Assembly: GCF_018130765.1 (NCBI RefSeq)
Contig: NZ_JAFCJZ010000014.1
Coordinates: 62,001 to 126,000 of the forward strand
Direction of reading: 5' to 3'
Length of the DNA: 64,000 nt
Source: Bradyrhizobium iriomotense
GTDB lineage: Bacteria; Pseudomonadota; Alphaproteobacteria; Rhizobiales; Xanthobacteraceae
Shown: one piece after another, positions 21,473 through 30,386 of the stretch
Layout of the letters: the number at the start of each line of letters is the position of its first letter
Numbering within the stretch: the first letter of the stretch is position 1
The notes under the pieces: generated by a model
What the model was told of the DNA's origin: nothing
Databases searched by the model: none
Seen by the model: only the letters and a program-made list of their open reading frames with translations
Program-made: the position numbers and the translations under genes

Positions 21473-22909
21473 ATGCCCTCACGTCGCCGTTTCCTTCAAT
21501 CCGCCGGTTCGATTGCCGCTTTGGCCGCAACCGGCGGCCGTATGGCCCATGCAGCGGGCCCCGGCGTCACCGAGCGGCTCGCGCGCTACATGGTCGCCGC
21601 GCGCGACCAGGAATTGCCCGAGAAGGTGCTGCTCGAATGCAAGCACCGCATTCTCGACACGCTCGGCGCGATGGTGTCCGGCGCGCGCATGCGGCCGGGC
21701 GAGATGGCGCTGAAATATGTGCGCACGCTCGGCGGCGAGGCGCAGGCCTCCGTCGTCGGCTCCGACTTCCGCACCACGGCGGTGAACGCGGCGCTGGCCA
21801 ATGCAATGTGCGCGCATGCCGACGAGACCGATGATTTCGAGCCCGTGACCAAGGCGCACCCGGGATGTTCGGTCGTGCCGGCCGCGCTTGCGTTCGGCGA
21901 GCGCGAGCATCGCAGCGGGCAGGACGTCATTCGCGCCGTCGCGCTCGGCTACGACCTGACCTGCCGCCTTCTGATGGCGCTGGGGCCGGATCTCGTGCGC
22001 GGCTCGCATCGGAGCGCCGAAGGCACGTCCTCGACCTTCGGCGCGCTCGGCGCCGCCGTCTCGCTCGCGAGGCTCGACGAGAAGGGGATGCGCTATGCCA
22101 TCTCCTATTCGTCGCAGCAGGTCTCCGGCCTCTGGAGCTGGGTGAGGGATCACGACCACATCGAGAAGGCGTTCGATTTCGCCGGCATGGGCGCGCGCAA
22201 CGGCGTCATGGCCGTCGACATGGTCAAGAACGGCCTGACCGGCGTCGACGACGTGCTCGACGGCACGCACAATCTCTTCATCGCGCTGTCGACCGATCCG
22301 AAGCCCGAGGAGATGGTGAAGGATCTCGGCAGCCGCTTCTACGTCACCGAAACCGCGATCAAGACCTTTTCGGTCGGCTATCCCATCCAGTCGCCGCTGG
22401 ATGCGACGCTGACGCTGCGCAGGCAGCATGGCCTGACCCCGGACAAGGTGAAGAGCATCCTGGTCAAGCTGCCGACCGACGCGATGGGCATTGTTGGCGA
22501 GAGCGCGATGCCTGACGTCAATTGCCAGCATCTGGTGGCGGTCGCGCTGGTCAAGGGCGCCGTGTCCTTCAATGACAGCCACGACGTCGCGCTGATGCAT
22601 GATCCCAAGATCCTTGAGCAGCGCGCCAAGGTGACGCTGGTGGGTGACAAGGCGCTGATGGATCCGGCCGCGCCGCGCGGCGCTGTCGTCGAGGTGACGT
22701 TGACCGATGGCAAGAAGGTGGAGCACTTCACCAAATATCCGCCGGGCACCAAGGAAAATCCGCTGAATACGGAAGCCGTGGCGGCAAAAACCCGCGATCT
22801 GATCGCGCCGGTGCTGGGCGCCGAGAAATCGGAGAAGCTGATCGAGCAGATCAACAATCTCGAAAAGGTCGACGACATCGGCAAGCTGAGGCCGCTGATG
22901 ACGACCTGA
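21473..22909 (+). CDS. MmgE/PrpD family protein with twin-arginine signal (second copy)
   Basis: A 478-residue paralogue of the preceding gene. It starts MPSRRRFLQSAGSIAALAATGG, a good Tat motif (S-R-R-R-F-L-Q), with likely cleavage near MAHA. The core shows the family's ADETDDFEPVTKAHPGCSVVPAALA, equivalent to the first copy's DYDDTHLKTIIHPAGPVASAI. Such residues form the dehydratase or decarboxylase pocket in characterised relatives. The start at 21473 lies 17 nt after the previous stop, consistent with an operon. Divergence between the copies suggests different substrates or a heteromer. Confidence 0.82.
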   Translation: MPSRRRFLQSAGSIAALAATGGRMAHAAGPGVTERLARYMVAARDQELPEKVLLECKHRILDTLGAMVSGARMRPGEMALKYVRTLGGEAQASVVGSDFRTTAVNAALANAMCAHADETDDFEPVTKAHPGCSVVPAALAFGEREHRSGQDVIRAVALGYDLTCRLLMALGPDLVRGSHRSAEGTSSTFGALGAAVSLARLDEKGMRYAISYSSQQVSGLWSWVRDHDHIEKAFDFAGMGARNGVMAVDMVKNGLTGVDDVLDGTHNLFIALSTDPKPEEMVKDLGSRFYVTETAIKTFSVGYPIQSPLDATLTLRRQHGLTPDKVKSILVKLPTDAMGIVGESAMPDVNCQHLVAVALVKGAVSFNDSHDVALMHDPKILEQRAKVTLVGDKALMDPAAPRGAVVEVTLTDGKKVEHFTKYPPGTKENPLNTEAVAAKTRDLIAPVLGAEKSEKLIEQINNLEKVDDIGKLRPLMTT

Positions 22910-22952
22910 GATCCCGGGCGCCAACGATAAATAAAAGGGGAGGAAACGCCTG

Positions 22953-23924
22953 ATGTACCGATACTGCCGCCGCTGGGTTCTCGCCGTCTGCGGCGCGATC
23001 CTGCTGTCCGGTCCGGCATCCGCGCAGGATTATCCGTCCCGTCCGGTCAAGATCATCGTGCCGTTTCCGGCCGGCGGCTCCAACGACATCATCGCCCGCA
23101 TCGTCGCGCAGAAGCTGGCCGAGCGGAGCGGGCAGACGTTTGTCGTCGAGAATCGTGGCGGCGCTGGTGGTAACATCGGCGCCGAGACGGTCGCGAGCGC
23201 CGATCCCGATGGCTACACCTTGCTGCTGACGGCGCCGCCGCCGCTCACGATCAACGGCTCGCTCTACAAGAAGCTGCCGTTCGATCCCGCCAAGGCGTTT
23301 GCGCCGGTCGCATTGATCGCCTCCGTGCCGATCGTCCTGGTCGTCAATCCGTCGGTGCCCGCAAAGAACGTCGGCGATCTGATCGCCCTGGCCAAGGCCA
23401 AGCCGGGGACGATGAATTTCGGTTCGTCCGGCATCGGCTCGACCAATCATCTGGCCGGCGAGCTGCTGAGGAGCATGGCCGGCATCGACATCGTTCACGT
23501 GCCCTATCGTGGTGCGGCGCCGGCGATGAACGATCTGCTCGCCGGGCAAATTCCGTTCATGTTCGACAACATGCCAGCGGTGCTGCCGCAGGTTCAGGGT
23601 AAGGCGATCAACGCGATCGCGGTTGCGGGGGCGAAGCGCGCGGACGCGCTGCCCGATGTGCCAACTGTTGCCGAGACCGTTCCCGGCTTCGAGGCCTCAT
23701 CCTGGTTCGGACTGGTGGCGCCCGGCAAGACGCCCGCGCCGGTGCTAGCCAAGCTGAGCGGCGAGCTCGAAACCATTCTGAAGATGCCCGATGTCAAAAA
23801 GCGGCTTGCTGAGCTCGGAGCGGAGCCCGGCACGGTTTTCGGTGCCGCCTTCGGACAATTCATGACGGATGAGACCGCAAAGTGGGGCAAGATCATCAAG
23901 GCCTCCGGCGCCGCGGTGGATTAA
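22953..23924 (+). CDS. Bug/TctC-family tripartite tricarboxylate receptor protein
   Basis: A 323-residue periplasmic binding protein. The signal peptide is residues 1-24 (ending PASAQ). The Bug family start DYPSRPVKIIVPFPAGGSND, the FGSSGIGSTNHLAGEL loop and the VPYRGAAPAMNDLLAG segment are all present. These proteins bind carboxylates. TctA/TctB membrane partners are not in the window, so it may serve another importer or act as a sensor. GGGGAGGAAACG precedes the ATG. It lies within the PrpD operon. Confidence 0.88.
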   Translation: MYRYCRRWVLAVCGAILLSGPASAQDYPSRPVKIIVPFPAGGSNDIIARIVAQKLAERSGQTFVVENRGGAGGNIGAETVASADPDGYTLLLTAPPPLTINGSLYKKLPFDPAKAFAPVALIASVPIVLVVNPSVPAKNVGDLIALAKAKPGTMNFGSSGIGSTNHLAGELLRSMAGIDIVHVPYRGAAPAMNDLLAGQIPFMFDNMPAVLPQVQGKAINAIAVAGAKRADALPDVPTVAETVPGFEASSWFGLVAPGKTPAPVLAKLSGELETILKMPDVKKRLAELGAEPGTVFGAAFGQFMTDETAKWGKIIKASGAAVD

Positions 23925-23940
23925 GCGGGATGGTCGCATC

Positions 23941-24729
23941 ATGGATTTGAATCTGGGCGGCAAGGTCGCAATCGTCACCGGCGGCAGCATCGGCATCGGC
24001 CGTGCGATTGCCGCCGAACTCGCGCGCGAGCAGGCGCATGTCGTGATCGTCGCGCGCGACGCCGAGCGGCTGGCCGCGGCGGCCAGCGAGATGTCGCGCG
24101 ACACCGGCCGGCGCGTGATCGCCTGTGCCGGCGACATGACCAAGCCCGGCGACATTGCGCGGGCGATGGACACCGCGCGCGAGTCCTTCGGCCGCATCGA
24201 CATCCTCGTCAACAACGCCGGGGCGTCGCCGATGGGCCGGATCGCGGAGACGCCGGATGCGACCTGGGCCAAGTCGATCGAGCTGAAGCTGCTCGGCTAC
24301 ATGCGCTGCGCGCGCTCCGTGTTGCCGGAGATGCGCGACCGCCGCTGGGGCCGGATCATCAACATCATCGGCCGCAGCGGGCACCAGCCGCGCGCGGCTT
24401 ACATGGCGGGCGGCGCAGTCAACGCGGCGCTGCTCAACTTCACACTGGCGCTTGCCGAGGAATGCGCGCCGGACAATGTGCTGGTCACCGGCGTCAATCC
24501 CGGTCCCGTCCAGACCGACCGCTGGGACAGCCTGGTCGCGCAGGGCGCAGCGATCGCGGGACAGGATCGCGGTGCGGCGAATGCCGCGGCGATCACCTCG
24601 GTGCCGCTCGGGCGCGTCGGCCAGCCGCATGAGGTCTCAGGGCTTGTCGCCTTCCTCTGCTCGGACCGCGCATCCTTCATTACGGGTACCTGCATCAATG
24701 TCGATGGGGGTGGAACGAGGTGTATCTGA
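23941..24729 (+). CDS. SDR-family protein lacking the canonical catalytic lysine
   Basis: A 262-residue short-chain dehydrogenase-fold protein. The cofactor motif TGGSIGIG is at residues ~12-19 and NNAG at about 91-94. The active-site helix reads AAYMAGGAVNAALLNF, with Tyr154 kept but Gly158 in place of the YxxxK lysine; the loop before it (IIGRSGHQP) is short. It may be a redox enzyme with a reorganised proton relay or a non-canonical SDR. The ATG at 23941 fits the family start. It overlaps the next gene by 1 nt (TGATG). Confidence 0.82.
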   Translation: MDLNLGGKVAIVTGGSIGIGRAIAAELAREQAHVVIVARDAERLAAAASEMSRDTGRRVIACAGDMTKPGDIARAMDTARESFGRIDILVNNAGASPMGRIAETPDATWAKSIELKLLGYMRCARSVLPEMRDRRWGRIINIIGRSGHQPRAAYMAGGAVNAALLNFTLALAEECAPDNVLVTGVNPGPVQTDRWDSLVAQGAAIAGQDRGAANAAAITSVPLGRVGQPHEVSGLVAFLCSDRASFITGTCINVDGGGTRCI

Positions 24730-25547
24730 TGGCTAGCGAACTCAGGAAGATCGGTGTCGGCGAAGATTGCGAGCTTGCGGTTCGCCTCGACGACTATCTC
24801 CTGCCTTGGGACACCAGGCCGCCGGTCGTGATGCTGCACGGGCTTGCCGAGAGCGGGGAGGCGTTCCGGCGCTGGGTGCCGTACTTCGCCACGCATCATC
24901 TCGTCGTGCGTCCTGACTTGCGCGGCTACGGCGATTCGACGCCGATGCCGGGTGACTATGTCTATCGCTTCGCCGGCCTCGGCGACGACATCATCCGGCT
25001 GCTCGACGCGCTGAAGCTCGACCGGGTGTTCCTGATCGGCGGCAAGATCGGCGGTACGCTGGCCATGCATCTGACGGCAAAGCACCCGGATCGTGTGATC
25101 GCGGTCGCCGCGGTCGGCGCGCCGGCTTCGCTTACCTCGTTCAACGAGCGGGCGCCGACCTGGCGCAAGCAGATCCGCGAGCAGGGCGTCGAAGCGTGGG
25201 TGCGCGAGACCACGGCTGGCCGGCTCGGCTCGTCGCTGCCGCCACCGGCGATCGACTGGTGGATCAAGCTGATGTCGAAGACCAAGGCCTCGACGCTGGA
25301 GGCGTTTCTCCAGATGGTGCCCGCGGTCGACGTCACTGGCGAGCTGCCGTCGATCAAGCGCCCGGCGCTGGTCATCACCACGACCGGCTCCGGTCTTGGC
25401 AGCGTCGATTCAGTCAAGGCGTGGCAGGAGACGATCCCGGGCTCGAAGCTCGAGGTGCTGCCCGGCGATTCCTACCACGTCGCCGCCACCGATCCTGATG
25501 TCTGCGCGCGCAAAGTGAGGGAGTTCTTCGACCGGCTCAAGACATGA
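24729..25547 (+). CDS. Alpha/beta-hydrolase-fold protein with Lys at the nucleophile position
   Basis: A 272-residue alpha/beta hydrolase fold. MLHGLAESGEAFRRW and RPDLRGYGDS are standard strand and oxyanion regions. At the nucleophile elbow, where GxSxGG is expected, it reads G-G-K-I-G-G with Lys106 in place of Ser. The C-terminal His is present (DSYHVAATDP). Classical serine esterase or C-C hydrolase chemistry is therefore doubtful; a cofactor-independent lyase, binding or regulatory role is possible. The start is ATG 24729, with GAGG 8 nt upstream. Confidence 0.82.
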   Translation: MASELRKIGVGEDCELAVRLDDYLLPWDTRPPVVMLHGLAESGEAFRRWVPYFATHHLVVRPDLRGYGDSTPMPGDYVYRFAGLGDDIIRLLDALKLDRVFLIGGKIGGTLAMHLTAKHPDRVIAVAAVGAPASLTSFNERAPTWRKQIREQGVEAWVRETTAGRLGSSLPPPAIDWWIKLMSKTKASTLEAFLQMVPAVDVTGELPSIKRPALVITTTGSGLGSVDSVKAWQETIPGSKLEVLPGDSYHVAATDPDVCARKVREFFDRLKT

Positions 25548-25604
25548 GAGACAAGCCCGATTAAGGCCCGAGAGAGGCCCGGACCAAACAACAAATGGGA
25601 GGGA

Positions 25605-27767
25605 ATGATGAGCTTGAGGCGAATGCTGGCCGGCTATCTCGGCGCGACTGCGCTGCTGCATGCCGGCGCCGCGATGGCGGCGACGGTGGAGATATCCGCC
25701 AATGACATTGGCGGGCAGGTGATCAGCGACAAGGGCGCAGAGGCCGGCGTCTGGGTGATCGCAGAGACCAAGGACCTGCCGACCAAATACGCCAAGGTGG
25801 TGGTGACCGACGATCAGGGCCGGTTCGTCATCCCGGATCTCCCCGCGGCCAGCTACAAGGTCTGGGTCCGCGGCTATGGCCTGCAGGACACCGCGCAGCA
25901 GGAGGCCCGTCCCGGCAAGGTCCTCGATTTCAAGGCGGCGCAGGCCTCTCCGAAGCAGGACGCGCAGAACTATCCCGGCATGTACTGGTATTCGATGCTC
26001 GACATCCCCAGGCCCGAGGAATTTCCCGGCACCGGCGACAAGGGCAACAAGATGCCGGAGACCATGAAGTCGCAGGCGCAATGGGTCGATACGGTCAAGA
26101 ACATGTGCCAGTCCTGCCATGCGCTCGGCACGCGCGGCATCCGCGAAATCTCGAAAGTGTTCACCGACGGCTATGATTCCCACACCGCCTGGGCGGTCCG
26201 CACCCAGGCCGGCCAGGCCCAGGAATACATGGCCACGGTGCTCGCCAGCATGGGCCCGGAAAAGGTCTACGATCTCTTCTCGAAATGGACCGACCGCATC
26301 GCCGCGGGCGAACTGCCGTTTGCCAAGCCCGAGCGTCCGAAGGGCATCGAGCGCAATGTCGTGTTCACGATGTGGGACTGGGCGGCGCCGACGCGCTATC
26401 AGCACGACGCGATCTCGACCGACAAGCGCAACCCGCGCCTCAACGCCAATGGCCTGATCTACGGATCGTCGGAAGAAAGCTCCGATCTCGTGCCGACGCT
26501 CGATCCGGTGAAGAACATCGCCGGCACCATCAAGCATCCCTATCTCGATCCCAACACACCGTCATCGACCGATGCGCCGCGCGGACCGTCGGCCTATTGG
26601 GGCGACGAGCCGATCTGGGACGGTCACACCAGCATCCACAACGTCATGATGGACGAGCAGGGCAAGGTCTGGTTCACCGCGCGCCTGCGCCCGCCGGCCA
26701 ATCCCGATTACTGCAAGCCGGGTTCTGATCTCCCCTCGGCGAAGGTCGCACCGCAGGCAACCTCGCTGCGGCAGTTGTCGCGCTTCGATCCCGCGACGGG
26801 CAAGTGGGACCTGATCAACACCTGCTTCACCACCCATCACCTCTATTTCGATGACGATGCCAACCAGACGCTGTGGACCAGCTCCGGCGGTCCCGGCCTT
26901 GGCGGCGGCCTGGTCGGCTGGCTCAACACCAGGCAGTACCGCGAGACGCTGGACGACGTGAAATCGCAGGGCTGGACGCCGCTGATCATCGACACCAACG
27001 GCAATGGCAAGCGCGATGCCTATGTCGAGCACAAGGACCCCGTCGACCCGACCAAGGACAAGCGCATCGCAGCGTCGTTCTACGGCATCATGCCGAGCCC
27101 GGTGGATGATACGATCTGGGGCCAGGCGATGGATCGCGGGTTCTCCCGCATCGACCAGCCCGGCTACATCGTGCGCGTCGTGCCTGGACCAGATCCCGCC
27201 AACACCGCGCTCGCGGAAGTGTATCAACCGCCGGAGGGCACGTTCGGTCCGCGCGGGCTCGACATCGGCCTCGACGGCGTGGTGTGGACGGTCCTGTCCA
27301 GCGGCCATCTGGCGAGCTTCGACCGCAAGCTCTGCAAGGGACCGCTGAACGGGCCGACGACCGCCGATGGCAGGCAGTGTCCTGAGGGGTGGAAGACCTG
27401 GCGCATGCCGGGACCGCAATTCAAGGGACTGAACGCCAGCGGCAGTGCCAACCACGCATATTATGTCTGGGTGGACCGCTACAACACGTTCGGCCTCGGC
27501 GCCAACGTGCCGATCGCAAGCGCCAACGGCAGCGAGTCGCTGCTGGCACTGGTCAATGGCGAGCTGGTGAATTTGCGCAATCCCTATCCGCTCGGCTTCT
27601 TCACCAAGAATGTCGACGGCCGCATCGACGACCCCAACACCGGCTGGAAAGGCCGCGGCCTCTGGAGCACGACCGGGACGCGCGCGAGCTTCCACGGGGA
27701 GGCCGGCAAGGAGTCCTCGCCTAAAGTCTACAAGGTGCAAATGCGGCCGGATCCATTGGCCCATTGA
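25605..27767 (+). CDS. Exported carboxypeptidase-regulatory-like/mono-haem/beta-propeller-like protein
   Basis: A 720-residue exported protein. The signal peptide is ~1-25 (ending AAMAA). Residues ~27-100 form a carboxypeptidase-regulatory-like beta-sandwich (VWVIAETKDLPTKYAKVVV, then DDQGRFVIPDLP). A single c-type haem motif, CQSCH, is at residues 168-172. The remaining ~500 residues repeat WxT/VW-type blades (KVWFTARLRPP, TLWTSSGGPG, GVVWTVLSSGHLASFD), like virginiamycin-B-lyase or SMP-30-type propellers. A periplasmic redox or lyase role is plausible; the exact reaction is unknown. GGGAGGG precedes ATG ATG (25605/25608). Confidence 0.75.
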   Translation: MMSLRRMLAGYLGATALLHAGAAMAATVEISANDIGGQVISDKGAEAGVWVIAETKDLPTKYAKVVVTDDQGRFVIPDLPAASYKVWVRGYGLQDTAQQEARPGKVLDFKAAQASPKQDAQNYPGMYWYSMLDIPRPEEFPGTGDKGNKMPETMKSQAQWVDTVKNMCQSCHALGTRGIREISKVFTDGYDSHTAWAVRTQAGQAQEYMATVLASMGPEKVYDLFSKWTDRIAAGELPFAKPERPKGIERNVVFTMWDWAAPTRYQHDAISTDKRNPRLNANGLIYGSSEESSDLVPTLDPVKNIAGTIKHPYLDPNTPSSTDAPRGPSAYWGDEPIWDGHTSIHNVMMDEQGKVWFTARLRPPANPDYCKPGSDLPSAKVAPQATSLRQLSRFDPATGKWDLINTCFTTHHLYFDDDANQTLWTSSGGPGLGGGLVGWLNTRQYRETLDDVKSQGWTPLIIDTNGNGKRDAYVEHKDPVDPTKDKRIAASFYGIMPSPVDDTIWGQAMDRGFSRIDQPGYIVRVVPGPDPANTALAEVYQPPEGTFGPRGLDIGLDGVVWTVLSSGHLASFDRKLCKGPLNGPTTADGRQCPEGWKTWRMPGPQFKGLNASGSANHAYYVWVDRYNTFGLGANVPIASANGSESLLALVNGELVNLRNPYPLGFFTKNVDGRIDDPNTGWKGRGLWSTTGTRASFHGEAGKESSPKVYKVQMRPDPLAH

Positions 27768-27827
27768 GTGTTTCGCCCTATGAATAGCCACGCAGGAAAC
27801 GAAAGGCCCAAGCCAGGGACTATGACG

Positions 27828-28619
27828 ATGACAAGAACCTCACGACGTGACGTGCTCACTGCCGCAGCCGCGATGACCGCGGCGGGCATCGCCGAAGCAA
27901 CGCCGGCCGCCGCGCAGGCGGGACCGAAGCCGATCTTCCCGGTGCCGATGGTCGCGATTCCCATTGTCGGCGAGACCCAGGTGTTCCAGGTCCGTCGCAT
28001 CTACTGCATCGGGCGCAACTATGCCGCGCATGCGATCGAGCGCGGCTCGGATCCGAACCGCGAGCCGCCGTTCTTCTTCCAGAAGCCGACCGACGCGATC
28101 CAGAACGTCGCGATCGGCGAGGTCGCCGACCATCCCTATCCCTCGCTGACCAAGAACTATCATCACGAGGTCGAGCTGGTGGCCGCGCTGAAATCCGGCG
28201 GCACCAACATTCCGGCCGACAAGGCGCTCGACCATGTCTATGGCTACGCGCTCGGCCTCGACATGACCCGGCGCGATCTCCAGAACGGCATGGCCGCGGA
28301 GAAGAAGCCCTGGGAGATCGGCAAGAGTTTTGACCACGCCGCGGTGATCGGTCCGATCCACCCGGCCAGCAAGACCGGCCATTTCGAGAAGGGCGCCATT
28401 TCGCTCGCGATCAACGGCACCGTCAAGCAGAGCTCGGATCTCAGCAAGATGATCTGGAGCGTCGCCGAGCAGATCGCCAAGCTGTCGGAAGCGTTCGAGC
28501 TGAAGGCCGGCGACATCATTTATTCCGGCACGCCGGAAAATGTCGGCCCCGTCGGGAAGGGCGACGTACTCTTGTGCAAGCTTGAAGGCCTGCCGGACAT
28601 GTCGATCAAGATCGTGTAG
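27828..28619 (+). CDS. Fumarylacetoacetate-hydrolase-family protein with twin-arginine signal
   Basis: A 263-residue protein. The N-terminus TRTSRRDVLTAAAAMTAAGI, with a later AAAQA, is a Tat-type signal. The FAH domain follows: IYCIGRNYAAHAIE, the metal-site region YHHEVELV, and GDIIYSGTPENVGPV near the C-terminus. Family members hydrolyse or decarboxylate C-C bonds of acylpyruvates or 2-oxo acids with Mg2+. Export of such an enzyme is unusual. ATG 27822 and ATG 27828 both fit; AGGGA ends 8 nt before 27828. It is the last gene of the region 2 operon and precedes a palindromic repeat. Confidence 0.83.
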   Translation: MTRTSRRDVLTAAAAMTAAGIAEATPAAAQAGPKPIFPVPMVAIPIVGETQVFQVRRIYCIGRNYAAHAIERGSDPNREPPFFFQKPTDAIQNVAIGEVADHPYPSLTKNYHHEVELVAALKSGGTNIPADKALDHVYGYALGLDMTRRDLQNGMAAEKKPWEIGKSFDHAAVIGPIHPASKTGHFEKGAISLAINGTVKQSSDLSKMIWSVAEQIAKLSEAFELKAGDIIYSGTPENVGPVGKGDVLLCKLEGLPDMSIKIV

Positions 28620-28636
28620 CGGCTGCAGCTTTCTTT

Positions 28637-28804
28637 ACCTCTCCCCGCTTGCGGGGAGAGGTCGGATCGCTCTTGCGATCCGGGTGAGGGGGTACAGGTC
28701 TCGCGACAATCTCACTCGCGGAGAGAGGCCCCTCACCCCAACCCTCTCAGCGCGAGCGAAGCTCGTCGCGGCCCCGTAAGAACGGGGCGAGGGAGCGCAC
28801 CGCC
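28637..28804. repeat. Dispersed palindromic repeat, copy A
   Basis: A 168-bp element with hairpin-forming ends: CCTCTCCCCGC and GCGGGGAGAGG at the left, then GGGTGAGGGGGTACAGG, CCTCACCCCAACCCTCTC, and CCCCGTAAGAACGGGG at the right. It matches 30206-30353 closely but carries an extra ~23 bp near its right end. It may also act as a transcription or mRNA barrier after the FAH-family gene. Confidence 0.8.
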
Positions 28805-28839
28805 GTTCTGTCGGAGATCGGTAAACTTTGGAGGCGGAA

Positions 28840-29631
28840 ATGCTGCGGCAAGGTTTGATTGCTGTGTTGGGCTTGGTCTTCCTTATGACCGCTGCCTTTG
28901 ATGCTTACGCCGAAGGCCCTAGCGACATCGCCCCCACCGGTGCGCTGCGTGTAGCCGTCGCCGTCGGCCCGGCCGCCTCGGCGTTCTGGACCACGCGCGA
29001 TCCTTCGACCGGAAAGCCGCGCGGCGTCACCGTCGAGCTTGCCAAGGCCGCCGCCGACAGACTGCATGTTCCGCTGCAGCTCCTCGAATACCAGAGCTCC
29101 GACGAGATCGCTGCGGCGAGCAGCAAGGACGTCTGGGATCTCTCCTTCATGCCCGCCGACGTCAAGCGCGAGCAGTTCGTCGACCAGGGCCCGGCTTACG
29201 TCGCCTATATGAGCGGCTATCTCGTGCGCGCCGGCTCGGACATCCGCACCGTTGCGGATGTCGATCGCGCCGGAATACGGGTCGGTTGCATCGAAGGGAC
29301 ATCGACGTCACGGACGGTCGAGAAGTCGCTGAAGCAGGCGAAACTGACCAAGTTCGTGAAGCCGGAAGAAGCCGCCGAACTGATCGGTAGGGGCGAGCTC
29401 GATGCGCTCGCGATGGGCATGGGCGCCCTGGAAGATCTTTCGCGAAAGCTGCCGGGAACGAAGGTGCTGGACGAGGTGATCCAGTCGACCGGCGTGGTCG
29501 TCGTCGTTCCCAAGGGCAAGAGCGCGGCAAAGGTCTGGGCTACGCATTTCCTGGATGAAGCCAAGGCGGACGGCACCGTGCGCCGTGTACTCGACGGCAA
29601 CGGGTTCACCAGTGACAAGGTCGCGCCGTAG
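28840..29631 (+). CDS. Periplasmic solute-binding protein, SBP_bac_3-like
   Basis: A 263-residue protein with a signal peptide (LIAVLGLVFLMTAAFDAYAE). The fold is that of polar-amino-acid-type receptors: GALRVAVAVGP near the start, then PSTGKPRGVTVELAKAAADR and AGIRVGCIEGTSTSRTVEKS. The ATG at 28840 has GGAGG 5 nt upstream. No transporter genes are adjacent, so the partner and ligand are unknown. The gene stands between two copies of the dispersed repeat. Confidence 0.8.
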   Translation: MLRQGLIAVLGLVFLMTAAFDAYAEGPSDIAPTGALRVAVAVGPAASAFWTTRDPSTGKPRGVTVELAKAAADRLHVPLQLLEYQSSDEIAAASSKDVWDLSFMPADVKREQFVDQGPAYVAYMSGYLVRAGSDIRTVADVDRAGIRVGCIEGTSTSRTVEKSLKQAKLTKFVKPEEAAELIGRGELDALAMGMGALEDLSRKLPGTKVLDEVIQSTGVVVVVPKGKSAAKVWATHFLDEAKADGTVRRVLDGNGFTSDKVAP

Positions 29632-29769
29632 TTGCGCTGATTGGCCTCCGGTGGGCTTTGCCCTTGAATTGCCGGAGTTCCATCGGCGATTGCCCCGTGT
29701 TGGGCAACGGACAAACGTCCTGTGGCCATATTTGGGTAAGAGTGATCTCCCCTTGAGGGAGGCACTCCG

Positions 29770-30189
29770 ATGAAGAAAGCTCTGATCACTGCCGTCGTTC
29801 TGTTGGCTGGCGTGCCTGCGGCCGCTGCCGCACAAGAGCGTGCTGGTGCTGCGGCAATCGGAGCCGTGTCGGGCGCCGTGGTGCTGGGACCGATCGGCGC
29901 CGTCGCCGGCGCGGTGGTCGGTTATACCGCCGGACCTGCAATCGCCCGGTCATGGGGCGCGAGAGATTCGCGCTCGGCACGACATCGGCAGCCGCCGCGT
30001 CGCGAGGCCTATCGCGCAGCCGGCGCTCCGCCGCCCGCGCGCCAGGCGATGAACGCCAACGGTCAGATGAGAGCCGCCAGCAATCCGTCGGTTCAAGCCG
30101 CGCCCGCGGCGCAGCCTGTTCAAGCCGCTCCTGCGGCACCTGCTGCGCCTGTGGAGACCACGCAGCCGCCCGTTCAGGGATTCGAATAA
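29770..30189 (+). CDS. Small exported glycine-zipper protein
   Basis: A 139-residue protein with a Sec signal (residues 1-21, ending AAAAQ). A glycine-zipper hydrophobic stretch, AIGAVSGAVVLGPIGAVAGA, typical of outer-membrane or pore-associated small proteins, comes next. The C-terminal half is low-complexity, rich in Arg then Ala/Pro/Gln (QAAPAAQPVQAAPAAPAAP). The 5' region has GGGAGG before the ATG. Function is unknown. Confidence 0.65.
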   Translation: MKKALITAVVLLAGVPAAAAAQERAGAAAIGAVSGAVVLGPIGAVAGAVVGYTAGPAIARSWGARDSRSARHRQPPRREAYRAAGAPPPARQAMNANGQMRAASNPSVQAAPAAQPVQAAPAAPAAPVETTQPPVQGFE

Positions 30190-30205
30190 GGCCAGCGCCG
30201 CCTTC

Positions 30206-30353
30206 ACCTCTCCCCGCTTGCGGGGAGAGGTCGAATTCGATCGCAGATCGAATTCGGGTGAGGGGGTACAGGTCTCTCGACGATTTCTTGTGTGGAGAGA
30301 GGCCCTCACCCCAACCCTCTCCCCGTAAGAACGGGGCGAGGGGGCGCACCGCC
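30206..30353. repeat. Dispersed palindromic repeat, copy B
   Basis: A 148-bp near-copy of 28637-28804: the same left hairpin, the same GGGTGAGGGGGTACAGG and CCTCACCCCAACCCTCTCCC blocks, and the same CCCCGTAAGAACGGGG end. The central loop contains a different palindrome (GAATTCGATCGCAGATCGAA). It separates the glycine-zipper gene from the convergent IclR gene. Confidence 0.8.
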
Positions 30354-30386
30354 GATGCGGTCGCAGTTTGACTCAATTCAAAAAAT

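Noticed and set aside
28637..30353. The two palindromic repeats as an insertion sequence or composite transposon
   Set aside because: No transposase gene is present and the elements are short and self-palindromic, so they are listed only as repeats.
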